This document shows positions 1-12,429 of a stretch of 64,000 nt of DNA, piece after piece. The stretch spans positions 24,243,501-24,307,500 of the forward strand of contig OX327709.1 in NCBI GenBank assembly GCA_946807835.1, read 5' to 3'. The notes under the pieces are model-generated. The model did no database searches and was not told the DNA's origin. It saw only the letters and a list, made by a program, of their open reading frames with translations. The position numbers and the translations under genes are program-made. Source of the stretch: Ailanthus altissimus (lineage: Eukaryota; Streptophyta; Magnoliopsida; Sapindales; Simaroubaceae). The first letter of the stretch is position 1, and every line of letters begins with the position of its first letter.

Positions 1-2040
1 TCCGGGCGAGAGGATTTATAGTGAATTTTTTTTCACCATGACTGCGAAACTGGGGGCGGTTAAGCTGAAGAATATGTAAAGGACAAAATGGTCTTTTACA
101 TTTATTATTTTCCGTGATTGGAAATGAAGATACTAGAAAGAATGTTAGGCAATCGCGTGTGTTAGCCACGCGCTTTAATTTTTTTTAATATATACAAAAT
201 ACTTATAATAACTCAAAAAAATATTTCTTTAATATGGTGGAAGGAATTTTCTTGGCGCGACACCTTAATTATTCACATGTTTATGTTTATGTTTATGTTT
301 ATATTTATTTTATTTTATGTTTTTGTTGTTAGCTACATCTAACTAACTAACTAAACCGAACCCATTAATTGGGGAATATACCTACAGTCATTAGGTGGCT
401 TACAGAAAAATGAGAATGACCATTCTCATAAATGGCCAATGAAGGTTTCCATTTTTTGTAGGGACATGATGTTTAGTAAAATCGTTGATGGCTTTCTCGG
501 TTCTCAAGTTTCGGGGGCCTCCGGTTTAAGCAAGTGGGTTTGCGTGCATTAATTGGTTCAAAATTGTGATGATGCTTGCCAAATCCAAATGGACTACTAC
601 ATCAAATCAACAACGCAATACATTCCAAGGGCTAACGCGTCAGCAGTCAAGCCAGCTCGTGTTCACAATGGGAAAATTTAATAACATCCGAATTCTTTGA
701 TTTTAAGTATTTTCTAAAATAGAGTGTATACTTTTTACATTTATATGAAATAGGTCCCCTCTAGGCTCTAGCCCTGAGGAATTTACCTAAATAACCTTAT
801 AATATTTGATATAATAATATTAGGCATCAAACTGAACGCTATAGAAGGGTATTTCAGTTTATATGAATAGAGATTATTAGTGACCTATTTGATAATAAAA
901 AATAGATTAATTGCATCTTAATTGAGAAAGGATAAACAATCAGGGGCCTGGATGTTATTTACCCTTCAGACGGAATCATGTCGAATATTGGTCGCCAAGC
1001 TGTACCCTGTGGTTTTAGAAATTTGAACATTGTTTTGTTTTTAGGAATTCAGAAAGTTCATGGCCAATAAAGTTGAACGTTCTTTCCCTGTTCAAAATCA
1101 AAACCAGAAAGCAAAGTGTCCAAGATTTATTAATTAGTCCACTGAATTTGGTTTTGGTTTTGGTTTTGGTTTTGAAGTTGGCTTTTGGATGGTTGGCAAT
1201 TTAATTAGAATTTTACTTTAATTAAGAAAAAGACAAGAGGGGCCTTGTGCCATGTGGTTTCATGCCCGTAAATTGTGTTGAAACTTCGCACGTGATCGAT
1301 GAAACGATAATGCATACAAAGTTTATATCGGTATTTGACGAATTCAACATTAATAATTTCTTATAACTATTACATCAATTAAAATTAAAAAAATTAACAA
1401 ATATCTTATAAATAGATAGTAGTGAACAATTAGTGATACGCAAATATTAACAGTTGTAATTCTCACAAGCACATAATTATGGTAGGCACTAATGATATAT
1501 ATTTTTAAAATAATATAATTATTATATATTTCAAATTGAGTATTTTTTTAAAGATAAATTTATTATATATCTTAAATTTTAATATCACAATCTTATTAAT
1601 TAATATAATATTAATAAATTAACAATTATTTAATAAATAATATCTTTGATGATATGTAAACATCAACAATTCTAATTAGCACAGTATATTATTATTGAGG
1701 CTTTTTGGGGCCAAAGCTAATTGGTTGGGTATTCAATTAATTCTTAAAATTTGTTTTTTTTAAGGATATAAATATAATAATATAACTTAATGTTATGGTA
1801 TGTGTTTACTTGTCACTTTTGTTAGTATGAATACTTATTTGATAATATTTATACAATAATTTTTTTTATTAAATTACTAATATCCTTAATTATATAGTAT
1901 TAATGTTTGTCATATTACTGACATTGTATGATTTAAAAAAGTTTAGATTTGACATATACAAGTTTAGATCAGAGTTAAAAGTTAACAACGTTGAAAGTTA
2001 TAAATGTTAAAAATTAGCACTTTAAGATTGAATAGATTAT
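1..2040. other. AT-rich spacer, no gene seen
   Basis: No open frame of useful length and no recognisable domain on either strand. Two simple repeats stand out: a (GTTTAT)n run at about 279-301 and a (TTTTGG)n run at about 1148-1174. The base composition is that of ordinary plant intergenic DNA. Confidence 0.6.
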
Positions 2041-3010
2041 AAGAGTCAGCGAAATTTAAAGAATTAGAGCTTTATCTATAATGTAATAAAGACTTGAGAA
2101 TACATTAGTGATGACATAATTGTAAAGAGTTACAATTTGTGCTAAGAAATGTCATTATGCAAGTGTGTTCTTAAATACAGTGTTCCTGATCTATTTTAAC
2201 TAATGCATGTCTATTGGTTAATCCTTTTTATATAGATCAGTGTATGTCTATATCTGTAAATGATTATTCTTAAATGACCATGAACTTAGAGCTCATATAA
2301 GCATATGAGTATTCAGTTATGATTGAACACTTGACATACTCACGAGGACTCCAATAAATATCCTATGAAAAAGTTAATAGAAGGTCACTCGAGTTGAGTA
2401 GTATTCGTGGTCCTTTAACTTGAGTGCTACAATGGACTTGTGGGTGATTTGCCATGCTTTGATTCCACAGATGTTAGAGACCTTTCATGGTCTGACTGCT
2501 ACGTATCGCTGGGTATGGTCTGATGCTCATAGAGTCCGGTGTGCGTAGATACGCAATCCGTCAGCTCACGTAAGTGGATTGTATACTCGATGCTCCGAAA
2601 TTGTAACTCAGAAAGTTTTATTGCCATAAGCAATAAACCCAAAAAATAGTTTCCCACATGGTTGAACAGTATAGCAGAAAAGTTTTTCTCTATTGTTCAT
2701 TAAGATACGAATCTAGAGATAAGTTCATGGATGAGCACAAGGGGATTTGACGGTGTAGATCTATATCCCGCACATCTAAGGTCTAAGTGACGAAATGATT
2801 ATACGTATGAGCTTGGACATCAACTTGTATGGTCCAATGCGCTGATTTCTAATATCCATGACATTTGTATAGGACATTATTCACAGACTCATGAAATAGT
2901 TCCATTTAACGAATCGAGCGTGGACATAAAGAGTCCTGCAATATGAAGTGTATTTGTTGTGCACTGGTGCAACGTATTGGATTGAATAATTTAATCCAGT
3001 AAAATTCAAT
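2040..3010 (+). repeat. Dispersed repeat, copy A (plus orientation)
   Basis: This stretch matches the reverse complement of about 10430-11400 along most of its length. Shared landmarks in order are a block around AGTTACA and AAATGTCATT, a block around GATCTATTTT, the words TATAGATCAGTGTAT, TCGAGTTGA and GTATTCGTGG, then ATGGTCTGA, GACGGTGT and ATTGGATTGAAT. Identity is uneven with many small indels, so the copies are old. It has no long open frame. It may be a non-autonomous LTR element or a retroelement leader; the family is not identified. Confidence 0.7.
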
Positions 3011-3373
3011 AAAGCTGAATATTTGTTTTAGAAATCTTCGGAATGCGCGCATATCAATACTTAAATGTTATGTATATTAATTAGTTAGCAATTGTTGACC
3101 AATTAAATAGTGACACGTAGCGCATGGTGAGTCTTCAGTTAAGTTAACTCAAGTATTGTATTTGATGGAACCCCCGTTAAGTTAAATGAAGACTTAAGAG
3201 TAAACACACTAAATTAATTATTTAATTGTAAAATAATTAAATTATATATTTATTTAATTATTAAATAAATGTATTAACCAAACTATAGTTAAGTGTTAAC
3301 TAATAGTTATGATTGAGTTAGTTAAATATTTATATAATTTAACCTAAGTTAAGTTATTAACTATAGTTAGATT

Positions 3374-5395
3374 TATGTTGAAGCAGAAGTACACAAACAA
3401 GCAATATACCCAAGCAATATAGTGCAGAAAAAGTAATTAAGAAACTAAAGAAAGAAAGGTAGAATAATACACAAATTTACGTGGTTCGACAACTTGCCTA
3501 TGTCCACGGCAGATCAAGATCACTCACTTCTATTATTGAATCACAAGGCACTCACAAAGTATACATTTTACAAGAAAGGCTCATAAAGAAACACTCTCTC
3601 TTGTAACATAGGGATTTTCTCTCATTAAAAATCACAAAGTATATTTTTAATCACAAAGATTTCTTGGGTTATCACTAAGATGTATTTACAAGCTAATAGA
3701 GAGCCTTTATATAGGCTTTAGGACGTCCTAAGTTTACCCTAAACATGTGGGCGTCGTATTAAGGAGTTCTGGAGCAAGTGGGAGACAAAACAAGTTGATT
3801 CAAAACAAGAAACTCTTCCTTGCGTTGGGCACTACGGTGCTCAACTCCTAGCGCCGCGGCGCTGATTGATGATATACTAGCTAAGCGCAAGTGCATACTA
3901 TCGTATCAAGTAATATATGATTTTAATTCTAGATATCGATCCCACAGAGATTATGCGATCTAATTCTATAAATTAAATACTAAATTTGTACTTAATTTTT
4001 ATTCAGAAAACTAAAATTTGAAATTTATTTAACTAATCTACTTTATCAATTAAACTAAATAAAAGCAAAGAGTATAATTCACAAATAAAGATAATTTAGG
4101 ATTTTGACTTGTCTCATATTATTTCATTGGACTCATTAACCACTTAGTTAATACCAATTGATTGGCTTAGACTCTAATCTCATCACAAGCCTCAATCGAT
4201 GGTTAAGTGACTATATTACACATTCTAACAATCACCTATATGTCTATGTAATCAAATCAGAATGTAATTCATTAAGATCAAGTCTAAATTAAATCATACA
4301 TGCCACCTAGGTATATATCTATCCTAGATGGAACTCATAGTTGTTACCCTATGATCATGCATAAAACTATCATAGGCTAAACACATGAATCTCTTTGTCA
4401 AGTTCATCATGGTTCCTCAATCATTCATAATATTGGTCAAATATAATGAAAGTATTAAACACAAGATAGAATGAATCAATTGAATGCATCAAGTTCATAA
4501 ACTAAAAATTGACAAAATTTAAATCCATACTAGGTTCACATAGTCTAACCCTAGATGAACAATTTAGCGCATCACAAAACTAAAAGTATCTAACCAATTC
4601 ATAAAGATCAACAAGAACAAGAACAAGAACATAATGATAAAGAAAGATAAGAAAAACTAATCAAAACGTCTCTTTGATGTGCTTATCGCTTAATCTTAAC
4701 TTGAAACTTGAATCTTGATCTTGGTTTTTCAATCTTTGGCTTTGATCTTTGATCTTGTATTGTGAATTCTTTCTCTAAGTTTTGCCTTTTTTCTTTTCAT
4801 TTCCTCTCTTCTCTCCTCTTAATTAGGGTTTTTGATCTTCTATTTATAGGTTTTTGTAATCAAATTACTGTTCATAAGTTATTATAGCAACAATATTGTT
4901 CACTCGGTACTGTTCACTGCCTCGCTCATCGCAGCGCTGAATCTTGGGGGCTGCAGCATTGAGACACTGTTTTGGCCGCTGCAGCGCTCATCTTTGGGTA
5001 CTGCAACGCTGGTACTAAAGCATATCACTGTAGCTAATGACTGTAACAGGTACTGTAACAATTTGATTTTTTTTGCTTATTTTCATTAAAGTTTCGACCC
5101 TAATTACTCAATTGACTCAAAACCTATAAAAATAATAATAAAATACATCAAAAACCAAATAATCTTAATTTCTACGAACAAATATTAAGTTTGGAAGATA
5201 AAAATATTAGACTTAATTAACCCCTATCAGGTGCATGTCGCTGCAGCTCCCAGGTTCTGTTTTGGGCGCTACGGTGCCTACATTTGGGCATCACCAGATG
5301 CGCCTTTTGTGTTCGTCTTCCATCCTCGCATACCCAACGCACTTAGCTTGCTCTCCAAATCTTATTCCAATAATTTTTTAATCAATATTCTCACA
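3374..5395 (-). mobile_element. Copia 3' LTR, split by a nested solo LTR
   Basis: Read on the minus strand, an LTR starts with TGTGAGAATATTG at 5395, directly after a purine-rich tract downstream of the copia coding remains. It ends in CTTCTGCTTCAACA at 3374. It includes a TATATAAAGG promoter-like box near 3710 and the conserved block GAACCACGTAAATTTGTG near 3470, which recurs in the copia LTR pieces at 23.9-24.3 kb and 35.7-36.0 kb. The LTR proper is about 5395-5230 plus 3865-3374 (roughly 660 bp). The rest is the inserted solo LTR. No matching 5' LTR was found. Confidence 0.65.
3866..5229 (-). mobile_element. Solo LTR nested in the copia LTR
   Basis: A block of about 1.36 kb is bounded on the plus strand by TGATTGATGATATAC and ACCCCTATCA, giving TGAT...ATCA ends. 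The flanking 5-mers GGCGC (left) and GGTGC (right) differ at one base and look like an aged target-site duplication. On the minus strand it has a CTATAAATAG promoter-like box near 4850 and, towards its 3' end, the block CTGTGGGATCGATATC that I associate with plant LTR R/U5 regions. No coding sequence is present, so it is best read as a solo LTR, probably gypsy-type. Confidence 0.55.
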
Positions 5396-8300
5396 AATTC
5401 CCTCATTGATTCAAAATCATCCACAAAGTAACTCGATCTCTCATCTCCACATCTTCGATCACTCTCACAAAGTAGTGACTCCGGTTAAGTCCTTGCATAG
5501 GATGAACTTAATCGAGGATAGTGGCTTAGTCAACATGTCAACAAAATTTTCAGATGACGCTGTCTTTGTTAGATTAACTTCACCACTTTGGACAATCTCT
5601 CGAATATAATGGAGCTATACATCAATATGTTTCGACCTCTCGTGGAACACTTGATGTTTTCTTAGGTGTATGGCACTCTAACTGTCACAATATACACTGG
5701 TGTTCACATCTTCACTAGTTAATACCTCCGCGCATATGCCTTTCAATCACACGGCCTGTTTAATAGCTTCACCAACAGCTATGTACTCTGCCTCTATAGT
5801 AGATAGTGCAACTACATGTTGTAAAACTGGTCTCCAATATACACTATACCCAAACACTGTGAATACGTAACCTGTCAACGATCTTCTCTTATCTAGATCA
5901 CCTGCATAATCTGAGTCTACATATCCTTTTACCATTTCATTGCTCTCCTCATCCCTCTTATAAATTAACCCGTAATTCGACGTCCCCTTGAGATATCTCA
6001 AAATTCACTTCACTGCAAGCCAGTGATCCTTACCTGAATTTTTCATGTATCTACTCACCACACTCATAGCCTGTGCTATACTTGGTATTGTGCAAACTAT
6101 TGCATACATGATGGTCCCTACAACGATTGCATATGGTACGTTACTCATCTGCAATTTCTCTTTTTCGGATGTCAGTGACTGTACTGCTAAAAGTTTGAAA
6201 TGCACGGCCAAAGGAGTAGAGATAGCCTTTGTGTTGGACATATCAAACTTCTTTAGAATTTTGAGTATATATCGCTGTTGAGACAAAAAGATAACGTCTT
6301 TTCTTTCCCTCACAATATCCATACCCAATATTCTCTACGCTACTCCTAAATCCTTTATCTCAAACTCATCACTTAACTGCTTCTTGTGCTTATGTTTTTC
6401 TTCCATATTTTTACATGCGATCAACATATCATTGACGTATAGAAGCAAATACATAACTTATGTTTATTGAAGTACACGCATCCATCATACTTGTTTTTAC
6501 TAAAGCCACAAGCCATCATAAACTCATCAAATCTTCTATACCACTGTCTAAGTGATTGTTTTAATCCATATAATGACTTCTTTAGTAAAGAAGCATGATC
6601 TTTTCTTTTGGCTCCTCGAACCCTTACGACTGTGTCATATATATAATTTTTTCAAGCTCTCTATGCAGAAAAGCTATCTTTACATACATCTGCTCTAGAT
6701 ATAGATTAAGGTTTGCACACATGGCTAACAAAATTCTAATTGATGTGTGCCTGACGACTGGAGATAATATCTTATAAAAGTCAATTCCCTTTTTCTGAGT
6801 AAAACCTTGTGCAACTAATCTAGCCTTGAATCTTGTAGGCTCTATCTTTGGTATCATCTCTTTCACCTTATACATCCATTTGCACTCAACTAGTTTCTTT
6901 TGAGGTCTCTCCACAAATTTTTAGGTATTATTTTTTCTAAGAGAACTAATCTCTTCTTCCATGGCCGGCCGCCATTCTTTCTTGTTTTCACTTTTCATAG
7001 CCTCACCATATGTTCTAGGTTCTTCATACTCAAGAGTGTAAAAAGAATTAAAAGCATAAGTAACTAGATCTACTTGTACATACCTAATTGATGGGTTTAT
7101 CGTTCTCCTTAGCCTGTCTCTAGCTAGTTGGTACTCTTCAAGTTCCATCTCAAGAGTCATAGTCTTTTCTTGGGTGGACTTAGAAGAACTCGTCGGTGTT
7201 CTTGGTTCATCTTCAAATATCTCCTTATTGAAGTGCTGATCTAGAGGCATATCAGATCTACTCTCAGTCTCCACTTCAACTTTTATTGACTCGGGTACTG
7301 AGTCTTCCTTAGGCACATGTTCTTCTTTCTCATCTTCTTGGGAGGCTTTCAGCATGGTCGTCTCATCGAATGTCACGTCACACTTATAATACTCATTGAT
7401 GGTGTCAAGTCTTTACACCACACCTTGTATCCTTTTACTCCTTCGGGATATTCTATAAATACCCTTTTGATGGCTTTAGGTTCCAACTTACCTTTCTTAA
7501 CATATACAAAGGCAGGGCAACCAAATATTCTGAAGTGGTCACACTTGGGAGGATTTCTAGACCATTTCTCTTCTGGGGTCTTGAAGTCAATTGCTGAGGA
7601 GGGACTTCTATTGATCAAATAAGCTGTAATCAGTATAGCTTCTCCCTAAAATGTCTTGGACATCTTTGCATTGGTAAGCATGCATCTAACCCTTTCAAGT
7701 AAGGTCATATTCATCCTCTCAACTACGCCATTCTGCTGTGGTGTTGATCTTACAGTTCTATGCCTTATAATCCCATACTTAACATAAAACCTATCAAACT
7801 CTCTATTGCAAAACTCGAGGCCATTGTCAATTCTTAACCTTTTCACCCTCTTGCTAATCTGATTCTCAATAAGAGCCTTCTAAGTCTTGAACATATTAAA
7901 TGTTTGATCATTACTCTTCAACACATAGACCCACAGCTTCCTTGAATAGTCATCAATCAAACTGAGAAAATACCTAGCTCCATCACGAGTAGCTATCTGA
8001 GCTGGTCCTTAAAGATTTGAGTGTATGTAGTCAAGAGTCCTTTTAGTCTTGTGCTCTCCGGTACTAAACCTCACCCTATGTGCTTTCCCAAGCACACAAT
8101 GCTCACAAAACTCCAATAACTGGAACTTATCCTCACCAAATGCCTTTTGACTAAATAACTACTTTAGGTTTCTCTCGCCTAGATATGCCAGTCTAAGATG
8201 CCATAGCTTAGTTTGCATATTCTTGTCATTTACTGAGAATAATGCATAACCACTCACAACTTCTCCCTTAAGCACATAAACACCTTTGTGTTTTTATCCT

Positions 8301-8720
8301 CTCATTACCACTATAGAACCATTTAATACTCTCTAAACCCCTCTGTCGATCCTAATGGAACACTTATTCTGGTTTAAAGTTCATAGTGAGATCAAGTTCC
8401 TCTTGAGGTCAGGAATATATCTAACATCTGTCAACTCTCTTACTCGTTCATCATGCAACCTAAGTTTAACACTACAAATTTTTATCATCTGACATGCAAC
8501 ATCATTACCCATTAACACTTTACCACCACTAATAGGCTAAAAATTTATAAACCGAAACTTATGTGAGCACATGTGAAAAGTACAACGAGAATCAAGAACC
8601 CATTATTTAGCATTCTTACCATCAATAACGACGAGTGTCTCTACGTTGTCATAGCTGTCATTATAGGCAAGCGCAGCTTTCGCTTTCTTCTTGCACTGGT
8701 ACTGTTCATAACCTCTAAAT
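5396..8720 (-). pseudogene. Decayed Ty1/copia polyprotein (Tork-like)
   Basis: Minus-strand remains of a copia pol region in the order 5' (high coordinate) to 3'. Protease-like WVLDSRCTFHMC is near 8600. Integrase core is at 7646-7846 and 7373-7618, with the STPQQNGVVERMN signature. A linker lies at 6921-7376. Reverse transcriptase is at 6005-6914, with RLVAQGFTQKKGIDF. RNase H is at 5747-6001, with GYVDSDYAGDLDKRRSL and STIEAEYIA. The C-terminal DMLTKPL motif is near 5500. The frame is broken by many stops and shifts, and gag and the 5' LTR are missing beyond about 8720. The RNase H wording resembles the Tnt1/Tork branch (inference). It is dead. Confidence 0.85.
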
Positions 8721-10430
8721 TCAAATTTTAAATATTTATTTTAATGTTTAGGTATTTTATACTTTATATAAATACCCCATTTTGCCTAGGGTTGAAAAAG
8801 AACATGAGAAATACTCTCAAAATACTCTACAACAAACCCTAGGGCTCTAAATTGAATTGTATCATTCTTTGACCTTTCAAGATTAATTCTCTTATAATTA
8901 ACATCAAATAAGAGAGACTTTGATTTTTAATTCACCGTGAATGTAAGTACATTGTTGAACCATATATTTTGTGTGTTGGTGTGGTATATTTTTATATTTC
9001 TCTATTGTTATTTTTTAACTGTTGTGATTTAACTATTACTCTTACTGTATTATCAATTTCATTATTTGTACATTTTTATGTATTTTGCTTTGTGTTAAAC
9101 TTCACGTGATGTATGAACTACATTCTTGAAATAAAGTGGTTGTTCAAAAGGGCAATTTACGAAGTTTCTATGATTTGCCAAGAGATATAGCTCACCATAT
9201 AGTACATCTTCTCAACTGTTTCACTAATGCCAAGTATCTGACTTGTCTATTGACATAATAAATGTAAGTATTATTGATGGTGTTGTGTGTGTGTGCACCA
9301 TGTTATGAGTGAATGTATACATGCTAAACAATTTAAATATTGCATGTCTCACATACAATGCAGCGAAATTAATACACATTAAAATAATTTCATTACACTA
9401 ATGAGATTAAAGGACTCACCTTTGAAGCGTGCTTTGAATAAATTTAGCTGAGAACTTGTTAAGCTTCCTCAAATTAGACTAATAGCTTTTCTCTTTCGAA
9501 GCAACACCTGCTTCAAGTTTATTTATCTCTCGGATGCCTTTTATTTTATATGTTATTTCTTAACACAAAAACATAACAAAAGTAAAATCACCTTTTTTTT
9601 TCTTCGTCAGCTCACAAACAAGTTGGCCAATTTATAGGCAAAATTTGCCTCATTGTTGATCAATTATAAAACTTAAATATGTCAAGTGTTGAAACATGAC
9701 AAGGCACTCTCCATGCGCAATTAATGTTTCAATATAGGTGGTAAATTTTTGAAACAATTGGTGGCAAAAACGTTATCACCTCTTACTATTTTTAATTAAA
9801 TCAAATTCAATTGAAAAGATTTTATTTGCTTAGTTAAATATTTAATTCTGTTAGCTGAATAAATATGTAATTAGTGGCACTGTTGGTTCAGAAGTTGCCA
9901 CCATTTACACTCATTACAAATTTTTTCTTTTGCTAATAAAAAGCAAACATATATTATTTAAATTTAATAAGTCAATAGTATGAAAACAATAAATGTCAAT
10001 TGAAACAAAAATCAAATTCATTTAATGGTTGAATAATATATATATATATAATGAAATAATAATTATTTTATTATTATATATATTAATATTTAATTTAATA
10101 CTCATATAAATTATTAGCACAATTTAAAATATACATTAAGTAAATAAAAATGTCAAGTCTTACTTTACACAATCTTAAGTTTAACATTTAAATTTTAATT
10201 ATTTCCTAAGAAATTTTGAAATAAATAAATGATAATTAATTTAATTTAAATAAAATAAAAATTATTTTATTTAAATAGTAGCTATATACACCAATCTTTA
10301 ATTTAATATCCATATAAATTATTGGTACGATTTGAGGTATACACTAGGTAGATAAAAGTGTCAAGTCTTACTTGACACAATCTTAAGTTTAACACTTAAA
10401 TCTTAACTATTTTTCAAAAGTCCCTGAAAT
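8721..10430. other. AT-rich spacer with a diverged duplication
   Basis: No gene seen. A segment of about 140 bp near 10090-10225 is repeated in the same orientation near 10297-10440; both share GTCAAGTCTTACTT.ACACAATC followed by TTAAGTTTAACA.TTAAAT. A TATATAAATACC box near 8774 followed by transcribed-looking sequence might be a fragment of another LTR on the plus strand, but I could not establish its ends. Confidence 0.45.
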
Positions 10431-11144
10431 AAATAAATATTTTTTAAAAACTTTCTGAATTGAACAATTCAATCCAATGCGCTACCCACATAATCAACGC
10501 GTACATCTCATATAGTCAAACTCCCTAGGTTTACACCCATTTTGTCTCACGGAATATTTTCATAAGTTCATAACTGATGCCCTACACACATACGTTATAG
10601 ATAATACAAAATGATGAGTTAAACCATACAAATTGAGGTTAATTCATATTCGTACAATCCCTTCATCATTAATATTCTGAAAGAGCGGAGACATAAATCA
10701 ACACCGTCAAGTCTCCTATTGATCAATCATAAACTTATCTTTTTTATTCGTATTCTGATAAACAATATGTGCAAACTCTTTTGTGATATTATTTATACCA
10801 CAAGAAACTCTTTCCCAAGTTAAATACTTATGGTTATAAGACTTTCTAGAATACAACCTTAGAGTATCTGGATATTTAACTCACCCATATAAACTGACGG
10901 ATCTCCTTTCTATACACATCGGATTCCATAAGCATCAGATCATACCTACCGATACCCAGCGGTCAGACCATAAAAGGTTTCTGACGTGTGGAACCTAAAT
11001 ATGGTGGATCACTCACAAGCCCACCATAGTGTTCAGGTCTAAGAACCACGAATACTATTCAACTCGAGAAGACCCTTTACTGACGGATTTATGAGATATC
11101 TATTAAAGATCTTCATTTAGTCTTATTTAGTATCGAGTCTTTAC

Positions 11145-11186
<42 letters not shown>

Positions 11187-11400
11187 CTTCCACTAAACTT
11201 GTGGTTTGTTAAGATTATTCATCTAAACAATCCAAATATAAATATACACTGATCTATATTAATCAGTTCCACTTGACAAACCCAGCATCAGTGAAAATAG
11301 ATCAAGAATATATAATTTGAGAACATATTTACACAATGACATTTTCTAACAACTCTTGTAACTATTTACAACTGTATTATTATAAGTATATTTTCAAGTA
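10430..11400 (-). repeat. Dispersed repeat, copy B (minus orientation)
   Basis: Inverted homologue of the repeat at 2040-3010. Relative to copy A it carries an (AT)n microsatellite at about 11149-11184. The minus strand contains TGTTAGAAAATGTCATTG at about 11358-11341, a plausible LTR-type terminus, but similarity to copy A continues a further ~90 bp upstream of it, so this is probably not the edge of the repeat. Confidence 0.7.
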
Positions 11401-11689
11401 TTTGTTCCATTTTAGACAAAATTTTAACTCTTTAAATTTAATCTAAACTACTTTAAATTAATATAATATTTAAAATATTATAAAAATAATTAATAATTTA
11501 ATAAAATATTTATTTTTTATATAAATATAAAATTATAATATTTTTATAAAATTGAGATGATAAATGAGCATAAATTTCAACAATTATTTCTATCAATCCT
11601 GTGCATATTAAAATTCACTATTCAATGAATTCTGCATACACATGTTATGATTCTACCTTTTACTTTTCTTTTTCTTAATCCATTGACAT

Positions 11690-12150
11690 TTTCCATGAAA
11701 GGCTCTTGATGATTCCTTGCACGACGGCTACGAGGACCTTTTTCCTGCATTCCCCAATTTGACCTGTTTAGAATTGCAGGCTAAACTGCATGGATAGATG
11801 GCTTCCTATCATCCTCAGTGGAACGCCAAAATTAGAAGCTCTTGTTTTTAAAAAGGTGAGGATTTTGATGAGCTTTTGAATTAAATGGTATCTAATTTGT
11901 TGTTTCTGATATAGATATATATATATATATATATATGTATTGGTAATCAGGTTGGTTATTCTATTTGGACTGAGCCACAATATGTGCCCCAGTGTTTGCT
12001 ATGACATGTCAAGAAAATTGAAATTATGGAATTTCAAGGTCTAAACCTGCAACTGGATTTGATCAAGTACTTCCTGAAGAACTGTAAAGTTCTGAGAAAG
12101 ATGATCATTCGATTTGAGATAGGGTGGATAATTGATTACAAGAATTAATG
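11690..12150 (+). pseudogene. F-box/LRR/FBD pseudogene fragment
   Basis: Two exon-like pieces of the plant F-box/FBD/LRR family. The first, about 11705-11852, reads FPNLTCLELQ-like then, after a stop and a frame change, RWLPIILSGTPKLEALVF, the usual end of the LRR part. An intron-like stretch with a (TA)n microsatellite ends in AG at 11950. The second piece reads GYSIWTEPQYVPQCLL, a stop at 12001-12002, then HVKKIEIMEFQG, which is the start of an FBD domain (W.EP..VP.CLL.H.K). No F-box lies upstream. Intact relatives are substrate-recruiting subunits of SCF ubiquitin ligases. Confidence 0.65.
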
Positions 12151-12429
12151 ATGTTTGAAAGAGGCTCTACGAATTGTGAAGTTGAAGTCTTTTGAGAGTT
12201 TTCAGTTGCGATCTCTTGGTGATTTGGTTTTATGCTATCAGAAAACCTTAAGAATATGTAGTTGCTCTGTTGAAGAAGATGAATTGATTTCTCGAAATTT
12301 TTTTCCTCGTGGATTTTGTGATGAAATTAAAATTGTCTTCCTTTTGCTTTCTCCTTTTGAAGCTTCAATTGATTTTGGTAATTTCTTGTGTGTTAATATT
12401 TCAGTTTATGTTACATTTTTTTTTTAACT

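Noticed and set aside
1148..1174. (TTTTGG)n as an interstitial telomere repeat
   Set aside because: The plant telomere unit is TTTAGGG; this is a simple hexanucleotide run of a few copies.
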